Source: Planctomycetaceae bacterium
GTDB taxonomy: Bacteria; Planctomycetota; Planctomycetia; Pirellulales; Thermoguttaceae
DNA: 25,948 bases
Direction of reading: 5' to 3'
Assembly: GCA_009783865.1 (NCBI GenBank)
Contig: WRCR01000011.1
Coordinates: forward strand, 1 to 25,948
How positions within the stretch are numbered: position 1 is the stretch's first letter; the number at the start of each line of letters is the position of its first letter. The notes below the pieces were generated by a model that was not told the origin of the DNA, did no database searches, and was given only the letters and a program-made list of their open reading frames with translations. Both the position numbers and the translations under genes were made by a program. This document shows positions 8,481 to 16,916 of the stretch, piece after piece.

Positions 8481-9734
8481 TTAAGGTTTTTTGAATTTGT
8501 CTATCAGTAAATATATCATAATAACGCCGACGGCTGCACCGATAATTACCGCAATACCGTAGGCGAGTTCTTTCGGAATACCTGCTGCAATTAATATTGT
8601 ACCCGCAACATACCATGTTAAACATCCGCAGCCGCTGCCGGCACAACCTGCTTTTTCCTCGCTCACTTGATTTTTCGGCGGATTTGGCAGCGGCGGTAAC
8701 GTAGGGACCGGACTTTTCTGCTTTGCTTCCAGTTCGTCCAGCAAATTCTTCGCTTTAACATGACCTTGCAGAGCGGCTTTGCGAAGCCATTTTCCCGCTT
8801 CTTGATGGTCTTCGGGAACACCCGAACCGGCATAGTAATAGGTACCGAGTTTATACTGTGCTTCAGCATGCCCCGCTTCAGCGGCGGTGCGGCAATTCTT
8901 CAGGGCTTCCCCGACATTTCTGCTGTGCAGAAACTGCATGGCAAGGTTGAAGTACTCCTCTGGTGTTGACGGCGGCGGAGGCGCGGACGGCTTCGGCGGC
9001 GTATTGCGTTCAATAACCACCGTCTTTTTACAGCCGGGACAAGCATTAGAACGTCCGATAGTACTTTCTTTTGCCTGCAACTTAACACCGCAATGCCGAC
9101 ACCAAAAATGAAACTTCGGCGATTCTTTCTTTTGTGGTTCTTTTGTAAATTTGTATTTACCAGTATCAACTTGATATTGCTGTTGCGTAATTTTTTCAAG
9201 CAAATCGTTTTTACCTGCTGCGATGGGTTTCCATTGCCAGCGGTTTTGAGTATTGCGTTTCACACTGCCGAAGAGCAAGACAGTTGCAGACCCGAAGTCG
9301 TCTAAATCGAGTTCGTAAATCGTCTCGTCCTTTTCGCCGTCCGCAATACTGACAAACGCTTCGCCGCATTTTCCGAAGGTCTGTCTTTTTGTGCCGCTTT
9401 CGTGCAGTGAAACGATAAAAACAACTTCCTGCATATTAGCGGGCAGTTGCTGCAAATCAACGATGATGATTTCGTTCTCGTCACCGCCGGTTGTGTTATC
9501 GCCGCTGTGTTTGACACCGCTGTATTGCGGCTGCGTGTTTCCATAAAAGACGAGTTCTTTCGTTTCTTTGCCGATGAGAACCGCCGATAAGTCCAAATCG
9601 AAATCACCGTGAAGCGTAGTGAGCGCAATCCAGCCGAGCGACACTTTGACTTTCGTTAAAGTTCCGCTGACTTCATTCGCCGGTAAATTTCCAACGAATT
9701 TATTCTCCTGATTTTTTCTGATTGAAATCGGCAA
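8481..9734 (-). CDS. TerD domain-zinc ribbon-Sel1 repeat-transmembrane fusion protein
   Basis: The 417-residue protein combines four modules. Residues 1-175 are a TerD domain with the Ca2+-binding signatures DFDLDLS (44-50) and HSGDNTTGG (76-84), the latter altered from the usual HSGDNLTGDGDGDDE pattern. A zinc ribbon follows (C212, C215, C232, C235), then a Pro-rich linker, two Sel1-type repeats (about 258-335; EAQYKLGTYYYAGSGVPEDH fits the consensus), and a Cys/Gly-rich segment with membrane helices at about 371-411. The domain order suggests a TerD sensor facing the cytoplasm, held at the inner membrane, with Sel1 repeats for protein binding. The start is TTG: the preceding in-frame codon run reaches the upstream stop, and the N-terminus aligns with TerD there. 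It lies 21 nt after the vWA gene and 25 nt before the Ca2+ ATPase. Confidence 0.85.
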   Translation of the reverse strand: MPISIRKNQENKFVGNLPANEVSGTLTKVKVSLGWIALTTLHGDFDLDLSAVLIGKETKELVFYGNTQPQYSGVKHSGDNTTGGDENEIIIVDLQQLPANMQEVVFIVSLHESGTKRQTFGKCGEAFVSIADGEKDETIYELDLDDFGSATVLLFGSVKRNTQNRWQWKPIAAGKNDLLEKITQQQYQVDTGKYKFTKEPQKKESPKFHFWCRHCGVKLQAKESTIGRSNACPGCKKTVVIERNTPPKPSAPPPPSTPEEYFNLAMQFLHSRNVGEALKNCRTAAEAGHAEAQYKLGTYYYAGSGVPEDHQEAGKWLRKAALQGHVKAKNLLDELEAKQKSPVPTLPPLPNPPKNQVSEEKAGCAGSGCGCLTWYVAGTILIAAGIPKELAYGIAVIIGAAVGVIMIYLLIDKFKKP

Positions 9735-9755
9735 TGTCGTTTGAAGAAAAGTTGA

Positions 9756-10799
9756 TTACCCGCCTCCGCCGCCGACTGAAAAACTGCTGTACCCATAAGT
9801 TGCGGTCTTGCCGCACCACGGACAAGTCAGCGTTATAGTACCTCCTTGCGGAACGTCCGGGCAGCAATGTGTTTTGCCGCACTCGCACATTCCCCAGATT
9901 TTATTGCCGCAATGAGGACAAGGATTCGGATTTTCAAGCAGACCGGTATTAACTGTTACGCCGCCGCCTTTGCCAAGCTCCTCGAAGTCATCAAGCGCAA
10001 AGGCACCGTCTCCAATGTAAGCGTCTTTCTTTCCGCCGAAAAATCCGCCGCTGCGGCTGCCGCTCTTGAGATACTTTTGCAGATAAAACTTTTTATTTTT
10101 AACACAGCGGTTGTGCATGAAGACAAACCGATTCGGTTCTATTTTCTGCTGCGGCGTGCTGTCATCGACAACGACAATATCATCGCCGACCGGCAATTTA
10201 TCGAGCGAGATTTTCATGTCGCTGCCTGTGCTTTCAATCTGCTGACTTGCCGTTGCGACTGATGCACTGACCCACTTGAAAAACTTGGCGTATGTTTCCT
10301 GATTTGCTTCCTTGCCGAGAATAACCAATTCGCTGATTCGGCGCAGCACGTCAAGATTTATGTCTTGTCCGGTACCGACAACGACGGTTTGGATATGCCG
10401 GTTTTTCATCATTCGGTCTGCGGCGGACTGCCAACTGCCGGTAGGTTCGCCATCCGTAAAAATGAAGACAATCGGCTTGAAATCGCCTTTAACTTCGGCA
10501 GTGTTTTTTTTCACTTCGGCGGCGATGCGCTGTTCGAGGAGGTCAATTCCTTTGCCGAGAGAGGTGCCGGAACCGAGAACTAATCTCGGCATTTGAAATT
10601 GCGTCAATTCAGTCAGCGGCACTAATTGTTTTGCCGTTGTTCCGAATGAGATGACGCTCATATACGCCGTTTCGAGGGCGTAAGGGTCTTTCCGCAAAGC
10701 ACCGAGCATCGCAACGAGTCCGTTTTCAACGGACTCAATCGGTTCGCCGACCATCGACTCGGAGGTATCTAAAACAAGGTAAATAGGTAAACGTCTCAT
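9756..10799 (-). CDS. TerY-like vWA protein with C-terminal TerY_C zinc ribbon
   Basis: The vWA fold (1-185) has an intact metal-ion-dependent adhesion site: D11-T-S13-E-S15, Thr79 in GSGTSLG, and FTDGEP with Asp116. Such domains bind partners through a divalent metal. A middle segment (200-285) leads to a cysteine-rich end with CPHC (294-297), C305, C307, C312, C313 and CPWC (326-329), matching the TerY_C type of ribbon, and a glycine run at the terminus. The protein is a close paralogue of the 553-residue protein at 11026-12687 and shows what that ribbon looks like without the inserted domain. No Shine-Dalgarno site precedes the ATG. A candidate internal promoter lies directly upstream. The likely role is an adaptor in the kinase/phosphatase circuit, inferred from the TerY-P triad. 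Confidence 0.88.
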   Translation of the reverse strand: MRRLPIYLVLDTSESMVGEPIESVENGLVAMLGALRKDPYALETAYMSVISFGTTAKQLVPLTELTQFQMPRLVLGSGTSLGKGIDLLEQRIAAEVKKNTAEVKGDFKPIVFIFTDGEPTGSWQSAADRMMKNRHIQTVVVGTGQDINLDVLRRISELVILGKEANQETYAKFFKWVSASVATASQQIESTGSDMKISLDKLPVGDDIVVVDDSTPQQKIEPNRFVFMHNRCVKNKKFYLQKYLKSGSRSGGFFGGKKDAYIGDGAFALDDFEELGKGGGVTVNTGLLENPNPCPHCGNKIWGMCECGKTHCCPDVPQGGTITLTCPWCGKTATYGYSSFSVGGGGG

Positions 10800-10817
10800 T
10801 GTTATTTCAGAAATTTA

Positions 10818-10846
10818 ATACTAACAGGATAGTTGTTATTGTGCAA
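10818..10846 (-). promoter_or_regulatory. Candidate internal promoter of the distal Ter genes
   Basis: On the minus strand TTGCAC (10846-10841), 17 nt, then TAGTAT (10823-10818) resemble sigma70 boxes, with a start about 11 nt before the vWA ATG at 10799. Two exact direct repeats of AGTTGTTATT (plus strand 10831-10840 and 10864-10873, 33 nt apart) flank the -35 region, one inside the spacer, which would suit a dimeric regulator. Confidence 0.35.
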
Positions 10847-10907
10847 CTCAATCGCATCTGAAAAGTTGTTATTTGAACGCGTTAATTTTTGTCGAGGTCT
10901 AGAGATT

Positions 10908-10920
10908 GCCCCAACGGGGC
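10908..10920. terminator. Candidate terminator hairpin GCCCC-AAC-GGGGC
   Basis: A perfect 5-bp GC stem with a 3-nt loop lies about 105 nt past the stop of the 553-residue vWA gene. There is no adjacent strong T-run, so it may be a short dispersed palindrome instead. Confidence 0.3.
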
Positions 10921-10961
10921 GATTGTTTGTTCCTCAATATCCCCACTAAATATCTACTCAC

Positions 10962-11004
10962 CCTAAAAATCCTGTGCAAAAACAAAAAATCCTAAAAATC
11001 TTGT
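10962..11004. repeat. Direct repeat pair CCTAAAAATCYTGT
   Basis: CCTAAAAATCCTGT (10962-10975) recurs as CCTAAAAATCTTGT (10991-11004), 29 bp apart with one mismatch, and part of it (ATCCTGTC) appears again at 11007-11014. It sits in the 226-nt gap between the two large vWA genes. Confidence 0.6.
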
Positions 11005-11025
11005 ATATCCTGTCTAATAACGAAA

Positions 11026-12687
11026 TTACCCCGCACCGGCACCGATGGAGGTTCCCGCCGTGTACGTGCTTTCCTTTCCGCACCATGGGCAGACCGCTTT
11101 TGTTCCCGGTCCGCCGTTGCCGGACGCAGTGTTGATTGCCGCATTTTGCGTCCCGAAGGTCTTCTGATAATCCGCCAAGTTAATTTTTAACTCGCCGCTG
11201 ATTTGCGACAGTGAAGCACCGCGTGACGCTCCGAGTTGTTTCAACAGCAGCAATTCCAATAACGCCTTTTCTTTCTTATCCGTCTGTTTGTGATTATGAA
11301 ATGTTGTGTAAAACACTTTTCCTTTTCCGTAAGGACAAACAACCATTATCGGTGATTGAGATGCCCGTAAAATAACCTGACCGCAGGAAATCGTATTAAC
11401 AGTCCAAGGAACAAGGTCAAAGAAAATGTTAACCGTATTGCCGACAACTTCCTGCAATTCTTTGTCTTCAACATTTGCCTTAACGTGTCCGATATAACTG
11501 CTGCCCTTAAATGTCATCAATCCCGGAAATGCTTGTTCGATGTTCGGGTATGCCAAATCAGAAGCATAAAGAATTCCGCCGTCTTTTACAAAACGGTTTA
11601 ATTCGTTTGCATTTATGCGCTCCATATCGGAACTTCCGCAATTCAAGAAGAAAAGGTCGCAATCAAATTTTCCTTTGTATTTAGAATAGGCGAGTTTTAA
11701 TCCGTCAAGAACAATCTGCATATTATCATAACACGGTTGAGTAATCATTATTCTTAACGGTTTAACCGGCGGTGCTTCAGGCAGACACAGCACACTGCCG
11801 CAGGTGCATTGCCCGACACGGGGGTTATTGCAATACGGACACGGTGCGACTTTCGCCAGCAAGTCCGTCGAGACATTCACGCCTGCTCCGCCGACGGTTT
11901 CAAAATTGTCCAACTTGAATGTTCCCGTCACATCGTATCCTTTGCCGGTACTCTTTACGTATTTCATTAAGTAGAATTTTTTCGACTTTTGGCATGTGCA
12001 GTGCAGAAAAACGTGTTTATCCGCTTCAGGAATATGTTTCGGCATGTTTTCGTCAACGATTTTTATTCCGCCGCCGACAGGAAGTTTATCAAGCGAAAGT
12101 TTCGCTTCCTTTCCTGTTGAGTCAATGGATTGACTCGCCGTTGCAACAGACGTGCTCACCCATTTCAAGAAGGTCTTGAAGGTCTCTTCATTCGCTTGTT
12201 CACCGACAACCGCGAATTCGGAAATGCGGAGGAGGACTTCAGTGTTCACGTCTGGTCCGCAGCCGATGACGACAGTTTGCAGGTGACGATTCCGTAAAAA
12301 TTTTTCCGCTTGGGACTGCCAAGAGTCCGTCGGCTCCCCGTCCGTAAAAATAAACACCAGCGGTTTATAATCGCCTTTCTTTTCAGCTGTCGTTTTTACA
12401 ACTTCAGAATTGATTCGCTGTTCGAGCAAAGTCAAAGCACCGCCGAGAGCCGTCCCGGAACCGAGAACTAATTGCGGAAGCCGAAACTGGCTCAATTCGG
12501 TCAGCGGAACATGTTGTTTTGCAGTTGCCGCAAAGGAAATGATGCTGATGTACGCCATTTCGAGAGCATAAGGGTCTTTTCGCAAAATGCGCAGCATTTC
12601 AGCAAGTCCTGTTTCGAGGGCTTGAATCGGCTCTCCTACCATTGACTCGGAGCAGTCAATCAAAATGTAAATCGGCAATCGTCTCAT
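11026..12687 (-). CDS. TerY-like vWA protein whose TerY_C ribbon contains an inserted Rossmann-like domain
   Basis: The 553-residue protein starts like its paralogues (MRRLPIYILIDCSESM) with a full metal site: D11, S13, S15, T79 and D116 of FTDGEP. Residues 200-302 match the paralogue at 9756-10799, including CPYC (283-286), C294, C296 and C301. The ribbon then stops. About 180-220 residues follow (309-487, plus a linker) before the missing half, CPWCGKESTY, appears at 533-542. The insert alternates hydrophobic strands and helices: LRIMITQP, CDLFFLNC, LNRFVKDGGILYASD, and YGKGKVFYTTFHNH. These resemble the class I glutamine-amidotransferase/ThuA-like fold, but I see no clear nucleophile Cys-His pair, so it may be a binding rather than catalytic domain. 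It lies 6 nt after the kinase gene, so co-expression is likely. Confidence 0.87.
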   Translation of the reverse strand: MRRLPIYILIDCSESMVGEPIQALETGLAEMLRILRKDPYALEMAYISIISFAATAKQHVPLTELSQFRLPQLVLGSGTALGGALTLLEQRINSEVVKTTAEKKGDYKPLVFIFTDGEPTDSWQSQAEKFLRNRHLQTVVIGCGPDVNTEVLLRISEFAVVGEQANEETFKTFLKWVSTSVATASQSIDSTGKEAKLSLDKLPVGGGIKIVDENMPKHIPEADKHVFLHCTCQKSKKFYLMKYVKSTGKGYDVTGTFKLDNFETVGGAGVNVSTDLLAKVAPCPYCNNPRVGQCTCGSVLCLPEAPPVKPLRIMITQPCYDNMQIVLDGLKLAYSKYKGKFDCDLFFLNCGSSDMERINANELNRFVKDGGILYASDLAYPNIEQAFPGLMTFKGSSYIGHVKANVEDKELQEVVGNTVNIFFDLVPWTVNTISCGQVILRASQSPIMVVCPYGKGKVFYTTFHNHKQTDKKEKALLELLLLKQLGASRGASLSQISGELKINLADYQKTFGTQNAAINTASGNGGPGTKAVCPWCGKESTYTAGTSIGAGAG

Positions 12688-12693
12688 AGTATC

Positions 12694-14172
12694 TTATCCG
12701 TTCACTATTTGTATGTTCACTATCCGTCCGGTAGGTTCATTGCTTAACAGTAGTTGCAAGCCGTCAGTTAAATCCACGCCTTGCCCAATGGGAATCTCCT
12801 TGCCCGCTGTGATATTTTTCATAGTCGGCAGACCTTCGTTGACAAGCATCCATTTTCCTTTCCAAAAACGGAAATAGCCGACCCGTTTGGAATCCGCCGC
12901 TGAAACTTTTTCACTTGGAAACACATTTCTATCACTATGCCATTTGTAAAGTGAAACGCCGTCGAACACCATTAAACGGTGATTATCCGGTCGGTATTTG
13001 CCCTTTCCCATTGGGTCTGAATAAAAATCCAATACAGGAAGCACACCCTTAAATGGTGTGCCGCAATACGGACACACCGGCTTGCTCTTGTTGTCGAACA
13101 CGAACCATTTCTTGGGACAGGATTTATTTTGACACGGCTGAATCATATCCATTGTCTTTACAACCGCTGCTTCCCATTCGTCCGCCGACGGACGCTTAGC
13201 CGGATTATGCAGTCCTTCAATAAACGCTGTGTCAAACAATGCTTTCAGATATGGTCCCGCTATCGTGTAAGGTATTTTAGCCGTATTAATCCACGGCAGT
13301 AATTTATCTTCGCCGTTTTCGACTTTTCGGCGGTTCGTACCGTCTGTCGGATGTTCGATAAACAACGCTTTTTCGCCCATTTCGAGTTTTTCTTGTTTAT
13401 CGGAATCCATATCCCAGACCTTGCTGCCCCGCAGCGGATGCCGGTGAAACAGATATTGATAAATCAGCACCGGCAAAGCGTGCAAGTCAGTTAATCTGCT
13501 AGGCAATTTACGATTCGTATCATTCAACGGCAGAGACAGCGTTTGCATAACTTCGGGAGCAATGAAGTCCGGCGTTCCAACAACGTCCGGCGGAAATAAT
13601 CCGGGAACAACGAGTCCGTCGATATCAATAATGCAGGCATTGCCGCCTTTGGGGTCAACGAGACAGTTCTTATAAGACAAATCGCTGTGAGACAAGCCGG
13701 CAAGATGCAGACGGCGAGTTCCGCGGGCAAGAGAAAGACAAATCCGCATATAACCGATGAGGTCGCCTTTTTCTTCCGGCGGAACGAAGCGGTTAAAATT
13801 CTTCGGCGAAGCAAACCATTTTCCTTCTTTTTCTGCACCTTCGAGTGATGTACCTTTGGCGAAGAAATAACATTCTTCATATTTCGGAACGATAATGCCG
13901 GTCAATCCTTCGTGTTCGACAATTTTTTCGGGCCAGCAGAAAATCTTTTTCCAGTATTCGCCGCCTGCGAGTCCGAATATCCTTTCGCGGTATGTGCCGA
14001 CTAGCTTTTCAATACGGTCTTTGCCGGCAATATCTAACTTCTTGCGAAAAAATGCAACGACATATTGTTTCTGCGGATGCCAGTACACGTCTTTAACTCC
14101 GCCCTGCATCGGGTCTTTCTTAATGAATTCAACGGGCGAACCATCTTTTGCCGTTAGTTTAATGTGTGTCAT
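12694..14172 (-). CDS. Atypical Ser/Thr-type protein kinase with zinc ribbon (TerY-P triad kinase)
   Basis: The 492-residue product has a kinase domain at about 10-340. Visible parts are the glycine-containing loop MQGGVKDVYW (22-31), the catalytic loop HSDLSYKNCL with D164 and N169, the metal-binding DID (183-185) in place of DFG, and IAPEV (204-208), equal to the APE motif. Next comes a zinc ribbon (C347, C352, C367, C370), then a beta-rich region of about 120 residues of unknown role. It should phosphorylate partner proteins, with the adjacent PP2C reversing this. The start at 14172 is set by a strong GGAGG (14185-14181) 8 nt upstream; the longer start at 14214 would overlap the phosphatase gene and has no such site. 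It lies 22 nt after the phosphatase stop and 6 nt before the next vWA gene. Confidence 0.87.
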   Translation of the reverse strand: MTHIKLTAKDGSPVEFIKKDPMQGGVKDVYWHPQKQYVVAFFRKKLDIAGKDRIEKLVGTYRERIFGLAGGEYWKKIFCWPEKIVEHEGLTGIIVPKYEECYFFAKGTSLEGAEKEGKWFASPKNFNRFVPPEEKGDLIGYMRICLSLARGTRRLHLAGLSHSDLSYKNCLVDPKGGNACIIDIDGLVVPGLFPPDVVGTPDFIAPEVMQTLSLPLNDTNRKLPSRLTDLHALPVLIYQYLFHRHPLRGSKVWDMDSDKQEKLEMGEKALFIEHPTDGTNRRKVENGEDKLLPWINTAKIPYTIAGPYLKALFDTAFIEGLHNPAKRPSADEWEAAVVKTMDMIQPCQNKSCPKKWFVFDNKSKPVCPYCGTPFKGVLPVLDFYSDPMGKGKYRPDNHRLMVFDGVSLYKWHSDRNVFPSEKVSAADSKRVGYFRFWKGKWMLVNEGLPTMKNITAGKEIPIGQGVDLTDGLQLLLSNEPTGRIVNIQIVNG

Positions 14173-14194
14173 AATTTTTACCTCCGTATAATGA

Positions 14195-16276
14195 TTAGTT
14201 GTTTGGTTTAACAAATGTTGTCGGTCTAACGATTAAGACAGTTCTATCATCGTGATTGCCTTTCGACCAGAATTTCAGCCACTTTAACAATGCTTCGGAT
14301 TTTTTCTGCGGGTCGATTGTGTCATCGAAAATTTCTTTGCAGCCGTCTGGTTCTTCATAGCAGCCGCCTTTGAATTTCTTTTCGTAAAACTCTAACCATC
14401 GAGGTTCGTCCACAACCGCCGCCTCGGACGGAAAAAATGGGTCGGTGATTCCGTCTGTAACCAGCAGCATCGCTTCAAACGAGTCGCAGAAAGTGAACCG
14501 CAAGCGTTTGCGTACCTTTTCTTCAGTGATTTCTTCTTTCATTGTCAGAAAGCGGGTTTGACCAGCGAATTCGCCGCCGTCTGGTTCGCCGAGAACGAAG
14601 ACCTTTCGAGGGGTCTTTCGAGAGCCGCCGACTGCGTCGGCGGTGTCGTCGAGTATCGTTGCACCGCCGTCTCCAACCCAATATGAAACGATGAACCAGC
14701 CGCCTTTTCCGTCATTCAATTCGGGAAACCAGCGAAATGCTGCAGCGAGTAAAGTCGTATTGTAATCATTGATTTTCGTGTCAGGATGTTTCTTTTTATA
14801 CTCTTCTGCTTCATTGTGAATTTTCACAAACGCTTCGCGAACCGCTATGTACAAAACTTTATCAAGTTGGGATTTCTCCACAAACTCTTTTTCTGTTTCG
14901 GGAGCAAGTTTTCCATCAGCATCTGCGAATTCGTTTTTCCAACGCTGTATCTGTTCCATTCTATCCGTGAAAATCACTTTCGTGAATTCCGCCGTCAATG
15001 CACTGCGGAGGGTTTGCACAATGGTGCGAGTTGCGATTTCCGAACCTTTGCGGGAATGTTTTGCGCTGCCAGCACCGTCTGCAACGGTAATGAAGTTCCA
15101 TCCGGCATTGCTGCCGTCTGCCGTCTGCTGTCTGCCGTCAAACTCATAATAATACGCATCGTCCCGCGGCTTGCCGACATGAGCATGAGAACGTCCCCGT
15201 ATCGAAGCGGCAATTACCTCGAAAGATTTGGCAGAAGTATACGAGACAACTTCACCGCTGCTAACAGAATCTGCATTTTCGTAATCGCCGTAGTTGTCGT
15301 AAGGATTGCCGTTTTCGTCTGTTCCGACACAAGGCAAGTCCTTCCACAGCGATTTCGGATGAGCGTTGATGATGAAAGGTTTGGAATCCTGAAAGTTGTT
15401 ATACAGCGGTTCTGATTGACCTTCCGCTCGCTTGGATTGTTTCTCTTGAAATGCTTCAGCCGTCTGGTGCAGGAAATAAATTTTGCCGTTGTAGTCCATC
15501 TTCGGTTTACCATAAAAACGGATGCGATTGCCTTCAAGTAATTCAACTGAAAAACCGTTATCGGTTAACGTTGAGTTAATTTTCGGCTGTGCTTCCGGCT
15601 GTTCGCTGACAATTTTTAACTCATCTATGGAAAAATCGAAAATGAATTCATAATCCGTATCTACTGTTGCGTTTGGTATTTGGAAGTCCGCAATCCGTTT
15701 TTTAATTTCATTTGTGATAAACGAAACCGGCTTGCCGTCCCGTTCCGTCTGGAACGTAAACGCAATAATCGGCGGTGTCGGTTTCGGCGGGGGTTCATTA
15801 ACCACCGTTTCAACCGGTTCCGGTACGGAGCTGCTCTCTTTAACAGAGCCGCAATCGTCAGGCTGCGAAGGTGCCGCGGCAGTATTATCCGTCCCTAACG
15901 GGACTGGGCTATCAATTTTTGCTGCTTCCTCTTCTGGAACAACTTCATTATTCTTGAACGGTGTGTCAGTTCCCGTATCAAAACCGTCTAAATCGGGATT
16001 AGACACTTTTGGCATCTCAACACTTTTTACAGCCGGACGAGTTTTTCCGGTATGCGGGTCTATGTTAGTTCTAGTGTCTTCCATATCGTTAACTCTCCTG
16101 CGAAATTTGTGAAAAATATAAAGCAATGTAAAGACGGCTGACAATATAAAAACAGCACAGGCAATTTGCAGAGCTGTCTGATGGCTTATAATCCAATCAC
16201 TTATGCCGGTTAACAACTGATGTAAAGGCGAATAACCGGTCTCAACGGTTTGTTCTGCGGACTGCTGTTCATTCAT
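14195..16276 (-). CDS. Membrane-anchored PP2C-family protein phosphatase
   Basis: The 693-residue protein has one N-terminal membrane helix (about 34-56) followed by basic residues, which predicts a cytoplasmic C-terminus. A Pro/Glu/Ser-rich linker (70-170) and a beta-rich unassigned region (170-310) come next, then a PP2C domain from about 350 to the end. Metal-binding signatures are present: RDDA (371-374), VADGAGSAKHSRKG (398-411), WVGDGG (533-538), LVTDGITD (605-612) and NHDDRT (674-679). It should remove phosphate added by the neighbouring kinase. The ATG overlaps the preceding vWA stop as ATGA (16273-16276), so translation is probably coupled. The long extra-catalytic part is unlike the compact roughly 250-residue PP2C of classical triads. 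The family is clear; the targets are not. Confidence 0.9.
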   Translation of the reverse strand: MNEQQSAEQTVETGYSPLHQLLTGISDWIISHQTALQIACAVFILSAVFTLLYIFHKFRRRVNDMEDTRTNIDPHTGKTRPAVKSVEMPKVSNPDLDGFDTGTDTPFKNNEVVPEEEAAKIDSPVPLGTDNTAAAPSQPDDCGSVKESSSVPEPVETVVNEPPPKPTPPIIAFTFQTERDGKPVSFITNEIKKRIADFQIPNATVDTDYEFIFDFSIDELKIVSEQPEAQPKINSTLTDNGFSVELLEGNRIRFYGKPKMDYNGKIYFLHQTAEAFQEKQSKRAEGQSEPLYNNFQDSKPFIINAHPKSLWKDLPCVGTDENGNPYDNYGDYENADSVSSGEVVSYTSAKSFEVIAASIRGRSHAHVGKPRDDAYYYEFDGRQQTADGSNAGWNFITVADGAGSAKHSRKGSEIATRTIVQTLRSALTAEFTKVIFTDRMEQIQRWKNEFADADGKLAPETEKEFVEKSQLDKVLYIAVREAFVKIHNEAEEYKKKHPDTKINDYNTTLLAAAFRWFPELNDGKGGWFIVSYWVGDGGATILDDTADAVGGSRKTPRKVFVLGEPDGGEFAGQTRFLTMKEEITEEKVRKRLRFTFCDSFEAMLLVTDGITDPFFPSEAAVVDEPRWLEFYEKKFKGGCYEEPDGCKEIFDDTIDPQKKSEALLKWLKFWSKGNHDDRTVLIVRPTTFVKPNN

Positions 16277-16908
16277 AACACGAGTTTAATCTCTTCCGGC
16301 GGAGGCGGTAATTCGTCTTTCTGCGTAGAATCGACATTCTGACTCTGTTGACTCACTATCGTTGAGACCCATTGCCAAAACTTGCTGAACGTGCTGCTGT
16401 CCATCGTATCAAGCGTAAAAACATCATCCGCGAATTGCTGCAACGGCTCGGTTTTCGCCTTCGGTCCAGCCGCACAAGCAACCACGCGGGCAAACTTGTA
16501 TCGCTTAATTTTTTCGCACATATTCTTGAACATCAGCGTATCACTCGGTTTGCCGTCCGTCATCACAACGGTGAACGGCAACCAATCACCCTTGCGGTCC
16601 GGCGTGGTCTTGACAATTTCCGTGTCGTATTTCTGCAACAGCATCTCCAATGCTTCGCCCAAATTAGTTGCTCCCGTTTCCGGGGCATCTATGTACGGTA
16701 TTTGAAAGTCCTCTAATGCCGTCAGAGGAACGAGATTCTTCACTTCGCCGTCGAAAGTAATAATGCTCAACGCAACGGTTTCAAGAGCGTAAGGATTTTG
16801 TTTCAAACTCGCCAGCAGCGACTGCAAGCCGGAACGAACCGCTACTATCGGTTCGCCCCGCATACTGCCGGATGTGTCTATTAACAAGTAAATGGGTAAA
16901 CGTCTCAT
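16273..16908 (-). CDS. terY: TerY-like vWA protein, short form
   Basis: The 211-residue protein is almost wholly a vWA domain. Its metal site is the classical D11-T-S13-G-S15, with GATNLGEAL supplying the Thr and MTDGKPSD the Asp. It has the length of E. coli TerY (about 212) and lacks the TerY_C ribbon. It ends with a Pro/Glu-rich tail (ELPPPPEEIKLVL) almost the same as that of the neighbour at 16917, which suggests tandem duplication. It starts 8 nt after that neighbour and overlaps the phosphatase start by 4 nt. A metal-dependent adaptor that pairs with the phosphatase is the likely role, inferred from the order. Confidence 0.88.
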   Translation of the reverse strand: MRRLPIYLLIDTSGSMRGEPIVAVRSGLQSLLASLKQNPYALETVALSIITFDGEVKNLVPLTALEDFQIPYIDAPETGATNLGEALEMLLQKYDTEIVKTTPDRKGDWLPFTVVMTDGKPSDTLMFKNMCEKIKRYKFARVVACAAGPKAKTEPLQQFADDVFTLDTMDSSTFSKFWQWVSTIVSQQSQNVDSTQKDELPPPPEEIKLVL

Positions 16909-16916
16909 AATCTGTA

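Noticed and set aside
10962..11014. Repeated CCTAAAAATC-TGT motif as a CRISPR or integron remnant
   Set aside because: Only two full copies, too short, and no cas or integrase gene nearby.
14173..14214. Longer start for the kinase gene
   Set aside because: It would overlap the phosphatase gene; the internal ATG at 14172 has a strong GGAGG at correct spacing.
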